Source: Physcomitrium patens (lineage: Eukaryota; Streptophyta; Bryopsida; Funariales; Funariaceae). Taken from it: a stretch of 64,000 nucleotides of DNA. The position numbers and the translations under genes are program-made. Shown in pieces: positions 33,587 through 47,100 of the stretch. The stretch spans positions 4,193,709 to 4,257,708 of the forward strand of contig NC_037258.1 of assembly GCF_000002425.4 (NCBI RefSeq), in the 5' to 3' direction. How positions within the stretch are numbered: the stretch's first letter is position 1; each line of letters opens with the position of its first letter. A model generated the notes under the pieces. It had not been told where the DNA came from. It made no database searches and saw nothing but the letters and a program-made list of their open reading frames with translations.

Positions 33587-35260
33587 ATGGCAATTGAAAG
33601 TACAAAGCGAGCTACAGACAAAGAAGATAGTGGCCAAAATGTGAGAGCTAGACGTGCATCAAAACCACCTTTTGTGATAATCATTACCAATATAGAGGCG
33701 ATGAAGTTGGATATCTGCTGGACACAGAAAAGAATAAAAGACTTTTGGAATGCGTAGTTGTTCCAGTTTTTGCACCTGTCAGATCACTTACCATCAATTA
33801 ATGTGTCATTAGTGGAGGAATATATTGCGAACTATGACCCGGAGGATGGATCGAGTGTGGTACAAGGACAAATTATTGAGATTGATAGAACAATCTTAGA
33901 AAAGGGATTGTGTCTTCCTATTGGAGAAATTGTGGTAGGAGGTGATGACTCAAGCAACTTCAATCCAGGAAGATATTTCAAGGGAGATATGTTGGCTTTT
34001 GAGAGGAGCCAAGGTTGGGGGACTATTGAGGTAATTTCACCAAAACTCATAGAATGGTTCTGTTTTGTTGTGAGGTGGTTAGGATTGTACTGACTCCCCA
34101 CATATATGTCCAAACGATTATTATATGCAGCAGTAGGAGTGCTGAAAGGGATGGTGTTCAACTGGGCAGCGTATGTAGCCACTCATATTCATGCAGAGAT
34201 AGGAGCCAAGTGGAAATTGGAGAAATTCACTTATTTGCTTTATTCCAATTATGTATATGATGTGATCGCGCACACATTGCATCAAACACCACCAGTAGAG
34301 GACAATCCTCTACCAGTGCCAGTGCCTCCACAGAGAGAACAAAATTCTTTGGCATAGAATATCAATACAGTGGATGTAATACATGAAATTAGGGAATCAA
34401 GTCGTATAGTGGCACAAGGGGTCATTCCAGATATTGAATCAGAATGGGTTTCAATTTGTTCAGTGGTGGAAGACGAGAATGAAATCCCAATTTTGATGGA
34501 TATTAATCAGTTGGCGTTTCCACAAGGTCGATTGCCTAAAGAAATACCTCTTAAGAATGCTTTATTGAAGTACAATTCACAAATGTATCGTATGGTGCAA
34601 GCATTGGATGTAGAAGGCAGTAGCAAATGAGATTTAGAGGACAGTAAGAAGGTGATATCAGAGCAAAATCAAAGGATTGAAGAGTAAAAATGGACGATAA
34701 ATGAAATTAGAGAATCGAAGCTAGTATTGGAATGAAAATGGATTCACCAATATGAGTCTTGGACAAAAGAAAAAGAATACATCTTATGGATTGTGAAAGG
34801 ACAACAGAATGAATTGATCCAGAATCGCAAGACATCGGATTTGGAATGGGAGAAACTCAAATGCCAGTTGCATGCAAAAGGAGACAAGGCAGAGTTATTG
34901 ACGAAAGAGAAAGAAGCATTGAGTAATCAATCTAGATGCGAAACGGAGAAGTTGAGGTTTGAAATCGAAGTTTTACAAGCTGAGGTGACAAAATTGATGA
35001 AAGAGTTAAGAGTGAGAAGCGAGTCACAAGTGTCAATTGAAGATGTTCCAAAATGGATGAATCAGCAACAACATCAGTTGGAACTCCGTGATGCCCAGAT
35101 CTTGAAACTGAGGCTTAAGTCCGTGAATTGGGTGAGTATAATAAAGATCTCTCAAGCCAGTTGAAGAAGGAGCCGATGGACGGATTGGAGGAGGAGGAGA
35201 ATTTGAATTTAGAACCAAAATTGGTGGAAATTACATTCGATAATGTAACAAATGATTAAT
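33587..35260 (+). pseudogene. A2 additional 3' ORF (function unknown, coiled-coil C-terminus)
   Basis: An ORF in the env-like position, opening at ATG 33587 (MAIESTKRATDKEDSGQN). One frame continues to about 35164, broken only by stops (33755, 34091, 34355, 34628 and a few between 34680 and 34740). The last part continues in another frame to TAA near 35258. The N-terminus is basic. The middle (34106-34270) has MSKRLLYAAVGVLKGMVFNW. The C-terminal third is rich in Glu/Lys/Leu/Gln, as in a coiled coil (34793-35120). I see no signal peptide or clear membrane segment that would make it an envelope protein. The middle part weakly recalls the plant-retrotransposon-associated 'putative plant transposon protein' domain; this is from memory and low confidence. 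Confidence 0.6.
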
Positions 35261-35350
35261 TGGGTGGGCCATAGGAATTAGTAATTTTGTAGAGTTTTAT
35301 TAAGTAGTTTTTAGATAGGAATCAATTATATATTTGCGAGGATGCTGCAC

Positions 35351-35367
35351 AGATAGGAGTGGGGCTA
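35351..35367 (+). other. Polypurine tract of A2
   Basis: AGATAGGAGTGGGGCTA just before the 3' LTR. The purine core is GGAGTGGGG. Confidence 0.65.
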
Positions 35368-36130
35368 TGTAGAATAGATATTAGTTCGTTTTTGTAAGAT
35401 ATTGATAAAATAAACTAATAGTCCATAGAATAGTCAGTTTAGGAGGACAGATGGTTGATTCAGTTATTAAAAGTGGTTATTATAGGATTACGATTAGAAT
35501 TTGGAAATCAATAGTAATTATATAGGAGTTGTAGAAGTGCCAGACTATGATAGTCATGAGCTGGGATTAAGCTTGGTGCTTCCTCTTTGTTTTTTTTTTG
35601 TTTTCTTTGTTGTTAAAGAGTAATGGAAAGTTTTTGAATACTGAGAAGTGAGTTTGTGGAATAAATCAGAGATTGATTTATGAGTTATTGATTATGTAAT
35701 TGGAGTACTGAGTGATTGAATTATATGAGAAGTTATTGGAAGATTGATTATGGATGGAAGATTATGATTGTTGTTTATTGAGAGTTGTATGTGTGTGTTT
35801 CAATAAAGAAAGTCTATGATTACAAGAATTCTATGAATTCAGATTGGTTGGAGTGAAGTCTGTTTTTTCTGGTGTTGGATGGAATTTATTGAATTTTGAA
35901 CGGTCTTTTGAGAGTGCAGGGTTGCACATTGTGGTTATCAATTGATAAAGGAGTATTGTTACTGGGAGGAAGCATTGCAGTGTTTCTTAGTGTTTTAGTG
36001 GTTCGGAATACAGTTAATTGTGTGACCCTAATAAGTGAAACTCATGCGCTTAGTCTTTCCCTATGTTCGAATTCCCCTATGCAGATTTATTCTAGAAAGA
36101 AATTGTAAAATAAGTAAAATGACAATCACA
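35368..36130 (+). repeat. 3' LTR of A2
   Basis: 763 bases, TGTAGAATAG...GACAATCACA, collinear with both pieces of the 5' LTR and with the A1 LTR. Confidence 0.92.
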
Positions 36131-37529
36131 GTATGTCCATGTCAATAGATGAGAAACTTTGTCAACAAGCTAACTACATGCTACATGTGTTGGTAGCTTA
36201 GAAATTATATCAAATTTTTTTTTACTTTCATGGCTTTATAAGTTTGTATTACTAAATCAACAAAATGTCATTCTTAGTATTTATATAGTTTTATTACCTT
36301 TCTTACTAAGCATTGACATTATAACTTCATGAAATCATTTTTTAAAATAATAAAATAGATGATAAATTTAGATTTAAATTACTTAAATTTAGATATACTA
36401 AGCATGTTATTATTAAATTTGAACACTTAGTGTGGTTTTTTATTAAATAAGATTGTATATATATATATATAATTAATTGCAGTACATCTTTGCACTACTA
36501 TTTACATAAATAAATCCATTTCGTTGATTTTTTAAAGTCTTGTATACACCATGCATTTGCCAAGTCTATTACATCATGTTTTATTGTTTGATAATAGTAG
36601 TAGGAGCTTTAAATGGAATTTCTATTAGAAGAGACTTTTAGTAAATATGTTTTTTTAATTTATAAACTCTTTATGGAAAGCCATTTTAAAAGAGCACCTT
36701 CTATTAGTAGATTTTTTATACAAAGAGTTAAGAAGTCATCTTGAAAAGGCACCTATGTTGAAGGATCTTTGAGATATTCTTCAACAAAAGGTAATATTCT
36801 ATTCGAAGATCAAAAACTCTTTTTTGTTGCCATCAAAAATCTAAAGGATCTTCTATTTAAATTTTATTCAAACTCCAAAAATATTATTCCAAAATTAAGC
36901 TATTTTATAGAAGTAGTTAAATATGTCATATTTTTATTTGGTCTCAAATAAATATATGGTTTTTTATAAATTTATATAGATTTAAATTTGTGATAATTAA
37001 ATAATAGTAACATCACCAAAGATTAAGTATATTAATAAAAAATAAGCACTTACAATATGTCAACTTTGTTGACTACTATAAGAAATATCTAAAGTAATGT
37101 ATCACAAAAATATAAAAATAGCAAGTATTTCTTTAAAAATAATTATATAAATTAATTAATTTTATTATATTATATTTTAAAATAATAACTTTCATATTTA
37201 ACATCTATCATATTTAATAAATTATATCAATGTAAAATCTATTTTAAAATAATATATTAAAAAATATCTAATATAATGCTAAAAAATTCATCAAAATAAA
37301 AATAATAATCCAAATTATGTATAGAAATCTAAAGTATTATTGCATAATTTTTTAATCCTATAAATGATCTCAATAAAATTTAATATTTAAAAAAAAAATC
37401 TATACTTTTCAATTATTGCTGCTTATTCTAACAATGTAAAACTTATAAACAATAACATATTTATTATATCATACAAAAACTAGAAGATATAATATTATGT
37501 GAAAATATAAATTATTGAAAAATATGCAA

Positions 37530-37569
<40 letters not shown>
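37530..37569. repeat. TA microsatellite
   Basis: Uninterrupted TA dinucleotide run of about 40 bases. Confidence 0.95.
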
Positions 37570-37571
<2 letters not shown>

Positions 37572-39212
37572 TAAATTTATATTTTTATATATAATATTTC
37601 AGATTTTGGTTTTAAAAATGAATTTAAAAAAGAATAAAAAATAATAAAGAAGACAACTTATAAGTTTGTGTAATAAAGTTCATGTTTATTAAGATTTGTT
37701 GATTATTTTAAAGTATTTATCAAAAACATTCAAGTGCTACTTTACAATTAGAAATAATTATTGAAGAGAAAATAGAACATGAAAATGCAAAAAAAACAAT
37801 TATAAAGTTGTATGTTTAAAAATGGCTTTCAATAAAAAAATTGTTCAAAAACAGCTCTTTAAAAATGGTTTTTTAAAGTTATAGTAGTCTAATAAAGAAA
37901 ATATAAAATAATTACAAGAATCTCAAATATTTTATATACATTTTTATCTAAATTATTTACTAAGCCTATTAAAAATATTTTTAATGTGTTTAGTTTTTAA
38001 TATTTTGCATTGTCTTAAGGAAACAAATTACTAAATATTGTTTTGAGATAATTGTATCTTATATATAATTTTTTTATATATAATTAGTAAATAATTATTT
38101 TTAAACAATAAATTACAACTTCTTTTGATTTTGTTTCCAAACATTTAATGTTCATTCTAAATGTATTTATAAATTATTTTATGTATATTAATATATTTTT
38201 TTTTGATAAAAATCAAAAATCATATTTTTTATTTTTTATTTTATTTTATTTTATTTTATTTTATACAAAATTTCTAAATAGAATAGTTTATACATATTTT
38301 TGTACATCAAACACAATCATATTCTATTAAAACAAGATGCAACTTCCTAACTACAAAATATTTTGGAAACAACTTTATTGTAAAATTTAATTTGGAAAAC
38401 CTCGAAATTCAAAAATCTGAAAATATTTTAAAGTAATTTTGAAATTTTATAAGGTTTTTCTTAGACAAATATTTTCTAAAAAGAAACATATAAAATTTTT
38501 TAAACAAATATAAACAATTCTTTAAATATATTTCATTACAAACTTATATACTCCAAATATTACTTAATATAAATATTTTATTTTTACCTAATATAAATTC
38601 TTGAATCATTCAAGAAATTTACAAATTTATAAAAAATAAAATAAATTAAAAATATATCAATAAAATCCAATTATATTGATAACTAACCATTAATAATAAT
38701 AATAATATGATAGAATATAGTAGAATATAGCAAATTAAATAATATTTTTTTAAACAATTTTATTTCTATAAATATATATATATATATATATATACTTAAT
38801 AATTATAAATCAATAATTATCAAATTTATCTAAAATAAATTACTTATATTTGTAAAACCTTTATAATACCAAAAGTAAACTTGAAATTCTTGAGAAATAT
38901 ATATTTTTTTAAATAAATCGTAGAATATAATGAATCTAGTTCCACAATTTTAGAAGCATGTCTTAATGCTTGGTGATATTTCTAGAGATAAGTACTATTG
39001 ACTTACTAAAAAATATATAATATATTGCATATGCAGTCATGCTTGATATAGTCTAGATGGTGTAAATTAGGACTAACAAAATAGATTAACTATATTTTAA
39101 AGTTGATTTTAACAAGGTTGACTATAACAAGCATTGACTGCATCTGGCTTTTTGTGCAAGTTTGAGTAGATTCATATTCTTCACAAGTTGCAGTAAGTAG
39201 ATTTTTATTGGA

Positions 39213-39273
39213 TAAAAAAAAATCTAATAAAAAAAAATCTAATAAAAAAAAATCTAATAAAAAAAAATTAAAA
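39213..39273. repeat. 15-base tandem repeat
   Basis: About four near-perfect copies of AATCTAATAAAAAAA. The minus strand reads this as a DFFLL-type pentapeptide repeat, which is an artefact of the unit length and not evidence for a gene. Confidence 0.85.
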
Positions 39274-40483
39274 ATTAAAAAAAACAAAGACTTTTCAAAT
39301 CTTTTGAAGGATATTACAAAAATTTAAATAACTTCTATTCAGTTACATTTAGAAACTTAATAGTTTTGTGTAATAATTTAATAGGTCCTAAATTGCCAAT
39401 GCATGATGTAAATTTAAAAAACAATTCAAGTTTTTTTTAGAAAATTATTTTCTAGTACTTAAAACAAGTGCAAAAGTAAATCATTTATGCTAAGTTGAAA
39501 ACGATTTTATTATATATTTTTACACATAAAATAGTAGAGTAGAAATCGATGGAGTATTAAATAGATTGAGTAGAATATTTGATTTAATATTAAAATTAAT
39601 TTGTAAACATTTTAGGAGTATCATAAAAAAATTGGAAGTGAACTAAAATGTAATTATTTTAAATAGCAGCACAGATTTATGAAAATTATAATAAGAATGA
39701 CACTTAAGGTAGTTGTGCCACAAAATTCTAAAGCTTTTTTTTGTCATTTCTTGTCCAAGCAAAAGATTTAAGAATTTTCTAAGAAAATCTTGAATTTTTT
39801 TTAATTGAGGTGACTTTACTTCAAAAAAACAAAGGAAATATTTTAGTCTGTTTTTAAAAAATACATTGAGAAAAGAAAAGAAAAGAATGTATGTTCATAT
39901 ATATATATATATATACATATATTTGCAAAAACACTTCTGATGCTTAAAATCAATAATGAATCCTCTAATTGTGTTAAGATGTATCCACTATGTACGGAAA
40001 CTCTTCACAAGTTTTTCTAAATTGTCAAAGCACCGTCAAGTTACAACTAAATGTTATGAAAAGCAAATCAAAGCCTAGTACTCCAAGCCAACCTGAAAAT
40101 CTTCGTTTAAAGCACATCCAGAATCTAGTAATAATATAGCAATGAGCATGCAAATAGAGTTTTTATTAACTTCATCGATAATTCCCATATTTAATTTCGC
40201 TGTATCTGCCACTTGTTTGCACTTCAATTAACTCTAAATTGAAATGACAAGGGCTGTTGGCAGAGGTTAGGAGATTATGGTGTTAATTTCTTTGGTAGTT
40301 CATTGGTCCTGATCACATAAACAATGACACTTTCAAAGAGTGCTTACTGCAGCACTAACTTCTCAGGTACAAACCTAGTGCCCTCACTGATACTTAGTAT
40401 ACACAACCATGTTCACCATACAGTGCTGGAGTATTATTACATTGGATGTCTTCTTACTCTAACCTACAAAAGGGCTTGCAGTT

Positions 40484-40502
40484 GGGGGGGGGGGGGGGGG
40501 GG
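40484..40502. repeat. Run of 19 G
   Basis: Uninterrupted G homopolymer. It could form a G-quadruplex and is also a site where sequencing or assembly length errors are likely. Confidence 0.9.
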
Positions 40503-41139
40503 ACTCACATGATACACAGCAGATCTGAAATGGTTTGTTAACAATTTGTCGAGCGTGAATAGGGCAGCAAATAATAATAATAATAATAATAATAAAATAA
40601 AACGATGGTGGGTGAGCCGGTGATAATTATAAAACACTACCAAAAAGATATTCACCAGACACTTGAAATTTTTCAAGAGAATTTAATTGATTACAAGCTG
40701 TTATTGTAAAATGCTGATCAGCTGCTAAAACATGCAGTGAGAATCCCACATTGTCACGTTCTCATGCGATCCTGCATCACATGAATTGGACCTAAGAATA
40801 TGGAACCAGCTGGACTTTGTAGTCCTACAAAATGAGACATGCACTAATAACATGTTAAGGCCAGATACATTACTGTTGAAAACACGTATACAACACAATG
40901 CATGAGAAAGTTCCCCAGAGTAGGATATCATGCCTCAGAGCACCTTGTGTAAAACGATCGATTGATCCACCTTCACATTCATGCGTATAATCCCACAAGT
41001 ACAAATCCTAATCCACATTAACAACCTCAGATTGCAAATGCATGTAAGTATCAGTGAAGAACCAAGTTTCATACCTCGATAAAAATCCAGGGTCTGCAGT
41101 TAATGAGGTCTCAGACTGGAATGTGTATAATATAGAACA

Positions 41140-44100
41140 TTAATTCGCCTGGAAGAAATGCTTTGCAACCGCCTGATAAAGCTGATGTTCATCAAAAGGC
41201 TTAGCCACATAGCCATCCATACCACAACGCATACATTCTTCTGATGTTGCTTGAATAACGTCCGCTGTCATGGCCAAAATTGGTACATGAAATCGGACTC
41301 CAAAGGTTGGCAAACCCGCTGCTAGCCACTGGTCTGCGGCTAAAGTTTCTGCTTTCCTTATCAAACCCGTTGCTTGAAAACTGCCATGGGACACCCAGTT
41401 GGATACTCGGCAATTAATGCACGGGCCAACTCATCATTAATGCAAATTCGACAACTGCTAAGTCCACGTTCCAAAATTGAAAGGGTCTTCTGATTGGTTC
41501 AATCACTTAAGAGATGTCCAAAGCAGGACAAAATCTTAAAAAAAATTCTAGAATCTCGTTTTTAAAAAGTAAATGATTTATTGTTGAATGTTTGCACCCA
41601 TTAGTTTAAATACACACAACGAAAATCTCATTTTGCATTAGAGTAGGGGACAAAGGAGATGCTATTTGAGTTTGACTGAGCTTCATGAAAATCAGTGCAT
41701 CAGGAGTAAGATGCTCTCAAGAGCCTTCACTAAATATTAAGCATGAATATATGTAGTAAGGAAGAAACCATACCCATCCATTTCTGGCATTTGCACATCC
41801 ATGAAACACGCATCAAAGTTGTGAGGAGGTTTTAACTTCTGGATTGCTGCTCTTCCGCTGTGAACACACTCAACTTGAGCACCATACTTGTTGAGAGCCC
41901 CGGCTGCTACCTTTCGATTCACGGGATTATCATCAACCACTAGAATTCTTTTTCCAGATAAGAGGTTCTGAAGAGAATTAACTCCACCCCGTAACTCCTG
42001 CCCTGGGTCCCTCCCATCTCCCACTCCAAGAATCTGCTTAAGGCAAGCAGCCACCAAACTTGCTCGAAGAGGTTTTCTAATAACAGTATCCACAAATCCA
42101 CTAGCCTTCACCATCTCAAGCTCCAGCCCATTCATCGATGTCGCAACTAGAACCATCTTCTGCATAGAATGAACCTGAAATCCTATGGGGAGCCTGCCTG
42201 CTGTTAACCGATACTGGTAACTTGCTCGTGCATTGTGGTAACTCGAGGGGGACTCCATGTAACATTCAGAAAGAAGAGACCGAAAATTCATCCCAGTTCC
42301 TGGACCCCATGCATCCTTATCTACAAAGATCATTTCGATGTCCGCAGAAATGGAGCTGGAATAATGTACAAAATCAAACTCAGGTGAGTACACTAACATT
42401 GAAATCCAACACACAATTCTGAATGAATAAAAATAGATAGAAAAACATTAATTTTCTTACGAATTTAAAATTAAGGCTTTCAACCTAACCATTTGAAAGT
42501 AGATAAATAAGCAATTAAAGAATGTAGATCTGAAATTTCGACAAGACGACGTTGTGTCTAGGAGTAAATAAATCAAGCTATAGGTTTTTGACCATTAAGA
42601 ATGGATTGCTTCATCCAGCACGACAGGCTAATACAGTCCGGTAATGTCGATATGTAAAATGAAAGCACTGGCAGGACGCAAGAACTATTTTAACAGACTT
42701 ACCCACGCGAATTACGAGTACCGCGAGAACCGCGGTTAACCACTGTGGTGAGAAGCTCAGCAGCCTCAGGAACGGAGTGGGCGACCTCAACCTACTCACC
42801 AACCAAGAAATCTAGTTAGCAGCAGGGACCTCGACAGCTCCAAGACATTCAACTTAAGTACAAAAACGCATGTACATGGTCATCAATTCAAGATCTGGAT
42901 GTAGACATGATACATCCACGAGAAAGATCCACAATACGAATAGATTCATGTGTGAGTCTGCTAAAATCTACTTGCACAAGTCAATGAAAATGCAGGATAA
43001 ACCATCAGAGCATTCAGATTTCAGTAATAATTCTACTAATTTTCTTTGGGCACAACAATTCAAGGAGCCGTACTCTTCGATGACGGAACAATTTAGACAA
43101 ATTTTCTAACCATACTCAAAGACCAAGCTCGACATCGATCTTAGACAACAGGAAAACCTGCAAATTAGGCTTCACATCAAAGAATGTTAGAAAAAAATAG
43201 ATATACTTTACACAAATCAATACCTGTAGACCAAGCCTTTTCAAATGATGACGCGTGACTTCACAACGGACTTGTCTACCATCCACTACGAGTACACGCA
43301 TGCCTTGAAAACAAGTAGGTAATGGGGGCGTTTGTAACAGGCAATTGCTGCCTTCTCTTAATATGCTCTCTGGTACATTTGCAGGTACTCGTTGAAATTC
43401 TGCGGTAAATGTGAAAGTAGATCCCACCCCAGGACTACTGACAAAGTCCATCTCTCCAGACATAAGCTCCACTAGGCATCGGCTTATGCTTAGTCCGATA
43501 CCTGTGCCTCCGTAGGTTCTTGATGTTGAGCTGTCGGCCTGCAAATGAGTGAGGGAAGACCTTCAATACACAATTTTTAACAGAGTCGCAAACATTTCCC
43601 ACAGTACTCTAATAATCTAGGGCTACATGTTGATCAAAATACGCCGAAGGTACCAGATTGTGCAGCACCCTATTCTCACAAAAAATAGAAAATGTAATTA
43701 TAATTCATGGTGTGGGAATTAATTGATGATGCGAGGAGTTAGATATTTCGAAGAACTTGAAGGAAGACTAGTTTATATTGTTTAAACGATATCTCTTATA
43801 AAACGTCCATCCAGAGTGAGAGTAATTGAGTCAATCTTACCTGCATGAAAGGTGTGAATACACGGTCTTGTACATGCAAGGGTATGCCAACACCAGTGTC
43901 CTCTACACTAACCACCAGTTCTACAACATCATTCGAATCATAATTCCATGTCTCACGATCTCCAGCTGACCGATATGACTGTTCTTGAGTAAGCAGTCGC
44001 TCAAACATCTCCCAGCTATTTCGGAGGTCAGCAGTTTCTCTGCCACTAAGAGTATTGAACTGATGCCCCTTTTCAATAAGAGGTCTAGCGCTTTCAACCT

Positions 44101-47100
44101 CCCCATCTAGAGTGTCATCGGCATCACCTCCATCCCAACCCATTACCATATTTACATCTTCATTCAGATGGACGCAAACAAAAATATGACCTGCTTCAGT
44201 AAACTGAGATGGTGACCAGAAGGTTAAAATCCATGCGCACAACGGTTCAAGAAAATTTACACCTTTAGAATCGTAATTTCATGAGTCATGATTACCAAAA
44301 TAGACGTACTTCGATGGAAATTTCAACTATACACAACAGTATTTTCAAGTATTTGAAAATATATTCACGTCAGGTTTGTGAATGAACTTCGGGAAAAGAT
44401 TAAAAAAACATTGCGTAAAAGATGCTTACTTTGATAGAATTGCCAACGAGATTAATAATTATCTGCCGAAAGCGACCTGGGTCGCCAATGAGAATTTTTG
44501 GGACCTTCTCAGAGACGTAAACTGCCAACTGCCCATGATCAATTGACACCCAAAAAGTGAATGAGAGCTGTGTAGACATAAATTTTCCTGGATCTATTAT
44601 TCCATCATACCCATTCGAGCCAAGTAAAACTTTATGTTTTCTGCCTTGAAACAGACACGTTTCTAATGTGGAAACACCACCGCGCCCAATTTAACCACAG
44701 ATATAGATAGGTGGATCTTGAAACACACCTCAATGCCTGAAGCTCTCGACTTTCCATGAAAGAGAGAGAGTACATCGTCAAGGATAGCACGTAAATCGAA
44801 GGGGACATGCTCAAGCTCCAGACGGCCTGATTCAATCTTGGCCTGGTCTAGAACCTCATTAATTAGGGTGATGAGTGCTTTGCCACTTGCTTGAGCAGTT
44901 CTAGCATAGTCTAGCTGCGTCGAATTCAAAGGAGTATCCATCAACATTTGAAGCATTCCTGCATCACAGCAATATAATTTCGTTAATGAAGTTTAATGTT
45001 TTATTCACAGTGATCTAAGTTCGTCAGAAATATTAACACAAACAATGAAGATAGATTGCAGGACACCAACCTAGAACACCGTTCATGGGCGTCCGTATTT
45101 CATGAGAGACAGTTGCCAGAAACTGCACAAGATCATTAGGAAGGTAGTCGTTAAATAACTAATATCCTCATAAATATCAGTTTTTATGAGGATATTAAGG
45201 AACTAATTTAAAATACTAACACCAAAGTCTTATGACAGGGCACAACTCATGAAAATTTTTCAAGCTTTTGAAGTGAAAAACCTGAGATTTCGCTATGACA
45301 GCATCATCTGCCCGCATCTTGAGCTCCTGGAATATCCGACAATTTTCTTCTACCTTGTCAATCCGGTTCCTAGATGCATGTAACATGTGTCCGACCAAAA
45401 ACGCTATCACAAATATGCCTATTGATGTGGAAATGGCTGTCCAAGGAGGTAACGCATCTTCTTTAAACCTGCAACAGAAGTTCTCATTAGTTCACCACTT
45501 CACGTCTCTACTGACTACGGTCTGTCGTCAGTCCCTCTCTGCTTTACTAATCGTCACTTCAAAAATAAATGCACAGTTGGAATCTATCTGTTCCATGAAA
45601 AGTCTATTAGGAACGTTGTTGCAAGTTTTGACTATGACGACGGCAATTAGCACACGCACATTCGCTATCAACTCGGAAAAAACCGGGAGAATACGTGTTT
45701 CGTTTCTCTGAAGTATCTTGAAGGAGAACACATCAAAATATCCATCCCTTAGCAGCCCCTTGGAAAAACACGCCTGCAACTATCTATACAATCATCTAGT
45801 TGCGCGTGAATGTAACTGGGTTCCCTCAGTGTAAATGAATGGCAGATCGTTCACCATTCCATTTCACCACATTAATAACCACTGTAAGTCACCATCCGGG
45901 ATTAAGTCACGCACCTGCACCGCATTTCATGATTGCGTAATGGGTCTCCGAAGTCCAAAAGGCTGACATACGTGTTATCCGATCTTTCAACATTAGTATG
46001 GCCATACATTACAAGAGGCATTGTGTCGTTGGTGATGTCGTATACATTTACCGCAATAATCTGGCTACCAGCCATTTGACGCAATAAATTCTCCACAAGA
46101 GTTTCGACGTCAAATGCACCTCCGAGATAACTGCGACAGTCATGAATTCCTAGAAAGTTAAGGCATAGCTTCCATGTGATAGTACATGAGGTTCTTGAGG
46201 ATTCCATATACTGCACAAGAATAATTCTGTTTCCAATTTGTAAACTGCTTTACACTAGAACAAACTAATCACACTTAACCAAGAATGAGTATCGGAAAAT
46301 AAGGAATGTTTGAAGTACCCGGCAGTTGCTTTAATTCGATCTTCTTTCGTTGCATCAAAGGGTAGGTCAGTGGAGTAGACAGCGAAAGTGAATACAACGC
46401 CGAGATGCTTCGATTCTAGTAACCTGAAGGGATTGGTTAAAGCGCCCTTCCCAGACTCTCGTGCCCGGATAATATTCTCCCGGTCCTCCTACAAAAACAA
46501 GTCAAAAAATAGACCAAGAGATCTTCAATCATTCGATCACAAAATTCACATGAATACGGTACCACAATGAGACCGACTGTTTATGCGATTCATTTTAGAA
46601 TCACTGCGAGAAGATTTGAATCACCAAAGCGGTGAGCAAACACCCAAATGTTTGGGGATATTTATCCAGATTGATTGCAATATTCGAGCATGGCTAGACA
46701 ATACGCAACAAGAAACAGCTAGACAGGAAAAATTCTTGTGAAAGTGAGAACCCTTATCCCAAAGTACACGTGAGCGTGTTGTGAGGCAAAACTTGTCTCA
46801 TTTATGGACTCGGTCAAAATACACATTGCACCACAAGTCTCTTTAGCACTTGGGCACTCTAGCAGGTAAAATTGGGACGAAAAAGTAAACAAATCTCGAA
46901 AAACTTAAATTGAAAATACCCGGAAAGACGATCACAAACCTGACCAGACATCATGTCGAGTGAAGTTAAGTAAAAAACGGTCTCTTGAGACATTGTAGTT
47001 GGAGCATATTCATCAAAATCTTGTTGTCGTTCTTTTGAGAACATTTCCTTGATAGTCCAACCATGTGTCAACTCAAACATTGCTCGATTAGCATGAAGCA

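Larger units (their letters stand above)
13676..36130 (+). mobile_element. LTR retrotransposon A2 (Ty3/Gypsy, Athila/Tat-like), with D and E nested inside
   Basis: Most complete copy of family A. The 5' LTR is split (13676-13758 and 24466-25148) by element D. The internal region runs 25149-35367 and is interrupted by E at 29049-30769. The 3' LTR is 35368-36130. Without the inserts it would be about 10 kb. Order: LTR, tRNA-Asp-type primer site, gag, protease, RT, RNase H, integrase, a separate 3' ORF, polypurine tract, LTR. Most recognisable gag-pol blocks fall in one reading frame, broken mainly by stop codons. I could not see a matching target-site duplication at the two ends. Confidence 0.9.
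36131..41139. other. AT-rich intergenic region with simple repeats
   Basis: About 5 kb. Up to about 40000 it is very AT-rich with no recognisable coding sequence; small open stretches are by-products of low complexity. It holds TA runs at about 37530-37569, 38770-38794 and 39897-39915, a TTTTA run near 38232-38262, a 15-base tandem repeat at 39213-39273, a run of 19 G at 40484-40502 and an AAT repeat at 40569-40595. From about 40000 the composition becomes more balanced and probably includes the 3' untranslated region of the histidine kinase gene. Confidence 0.7.

Noticed and set aside
13650-36145. A target-site duplication for A2
   Set aside because: The flanks (CATATATATA before 13676 and GTATGTCCAT after 36130) do not share a convincing 4-6 base direct repeat. 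The site may have been altered or the element recombined.
36155-36200. Similarity of the right flank of A2 to the C LTR (CAAGCTAAC, ACATG words at 13470-13500)
   Set aside because: The matching words are short and the region is palindromic, so it aligns about equally in both directions. It cannot support a shared-element claim by eye.
39090-39287. Minus-strand open frame with DFFLL repeats
   Set aside because: A by-product of the 15-base A-rich tandem repeat; no other sign of coding.
41395-41500. Possible extra kinase exon encoding [18 protein letters not shown] before the last exon
   Set aside because: Joining it breaks the reading phase. Direct splicing from 41774 to 41380 restores the receiver motif [11 protein letters not shown] with consistent phase.
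42611-42802. Minus-strand open frame starting MVSRLRSP
   Set aside because: It is out of phase with the kinase. The same DNA holds exon 12 in another frame ([14 protein letters not shown]).
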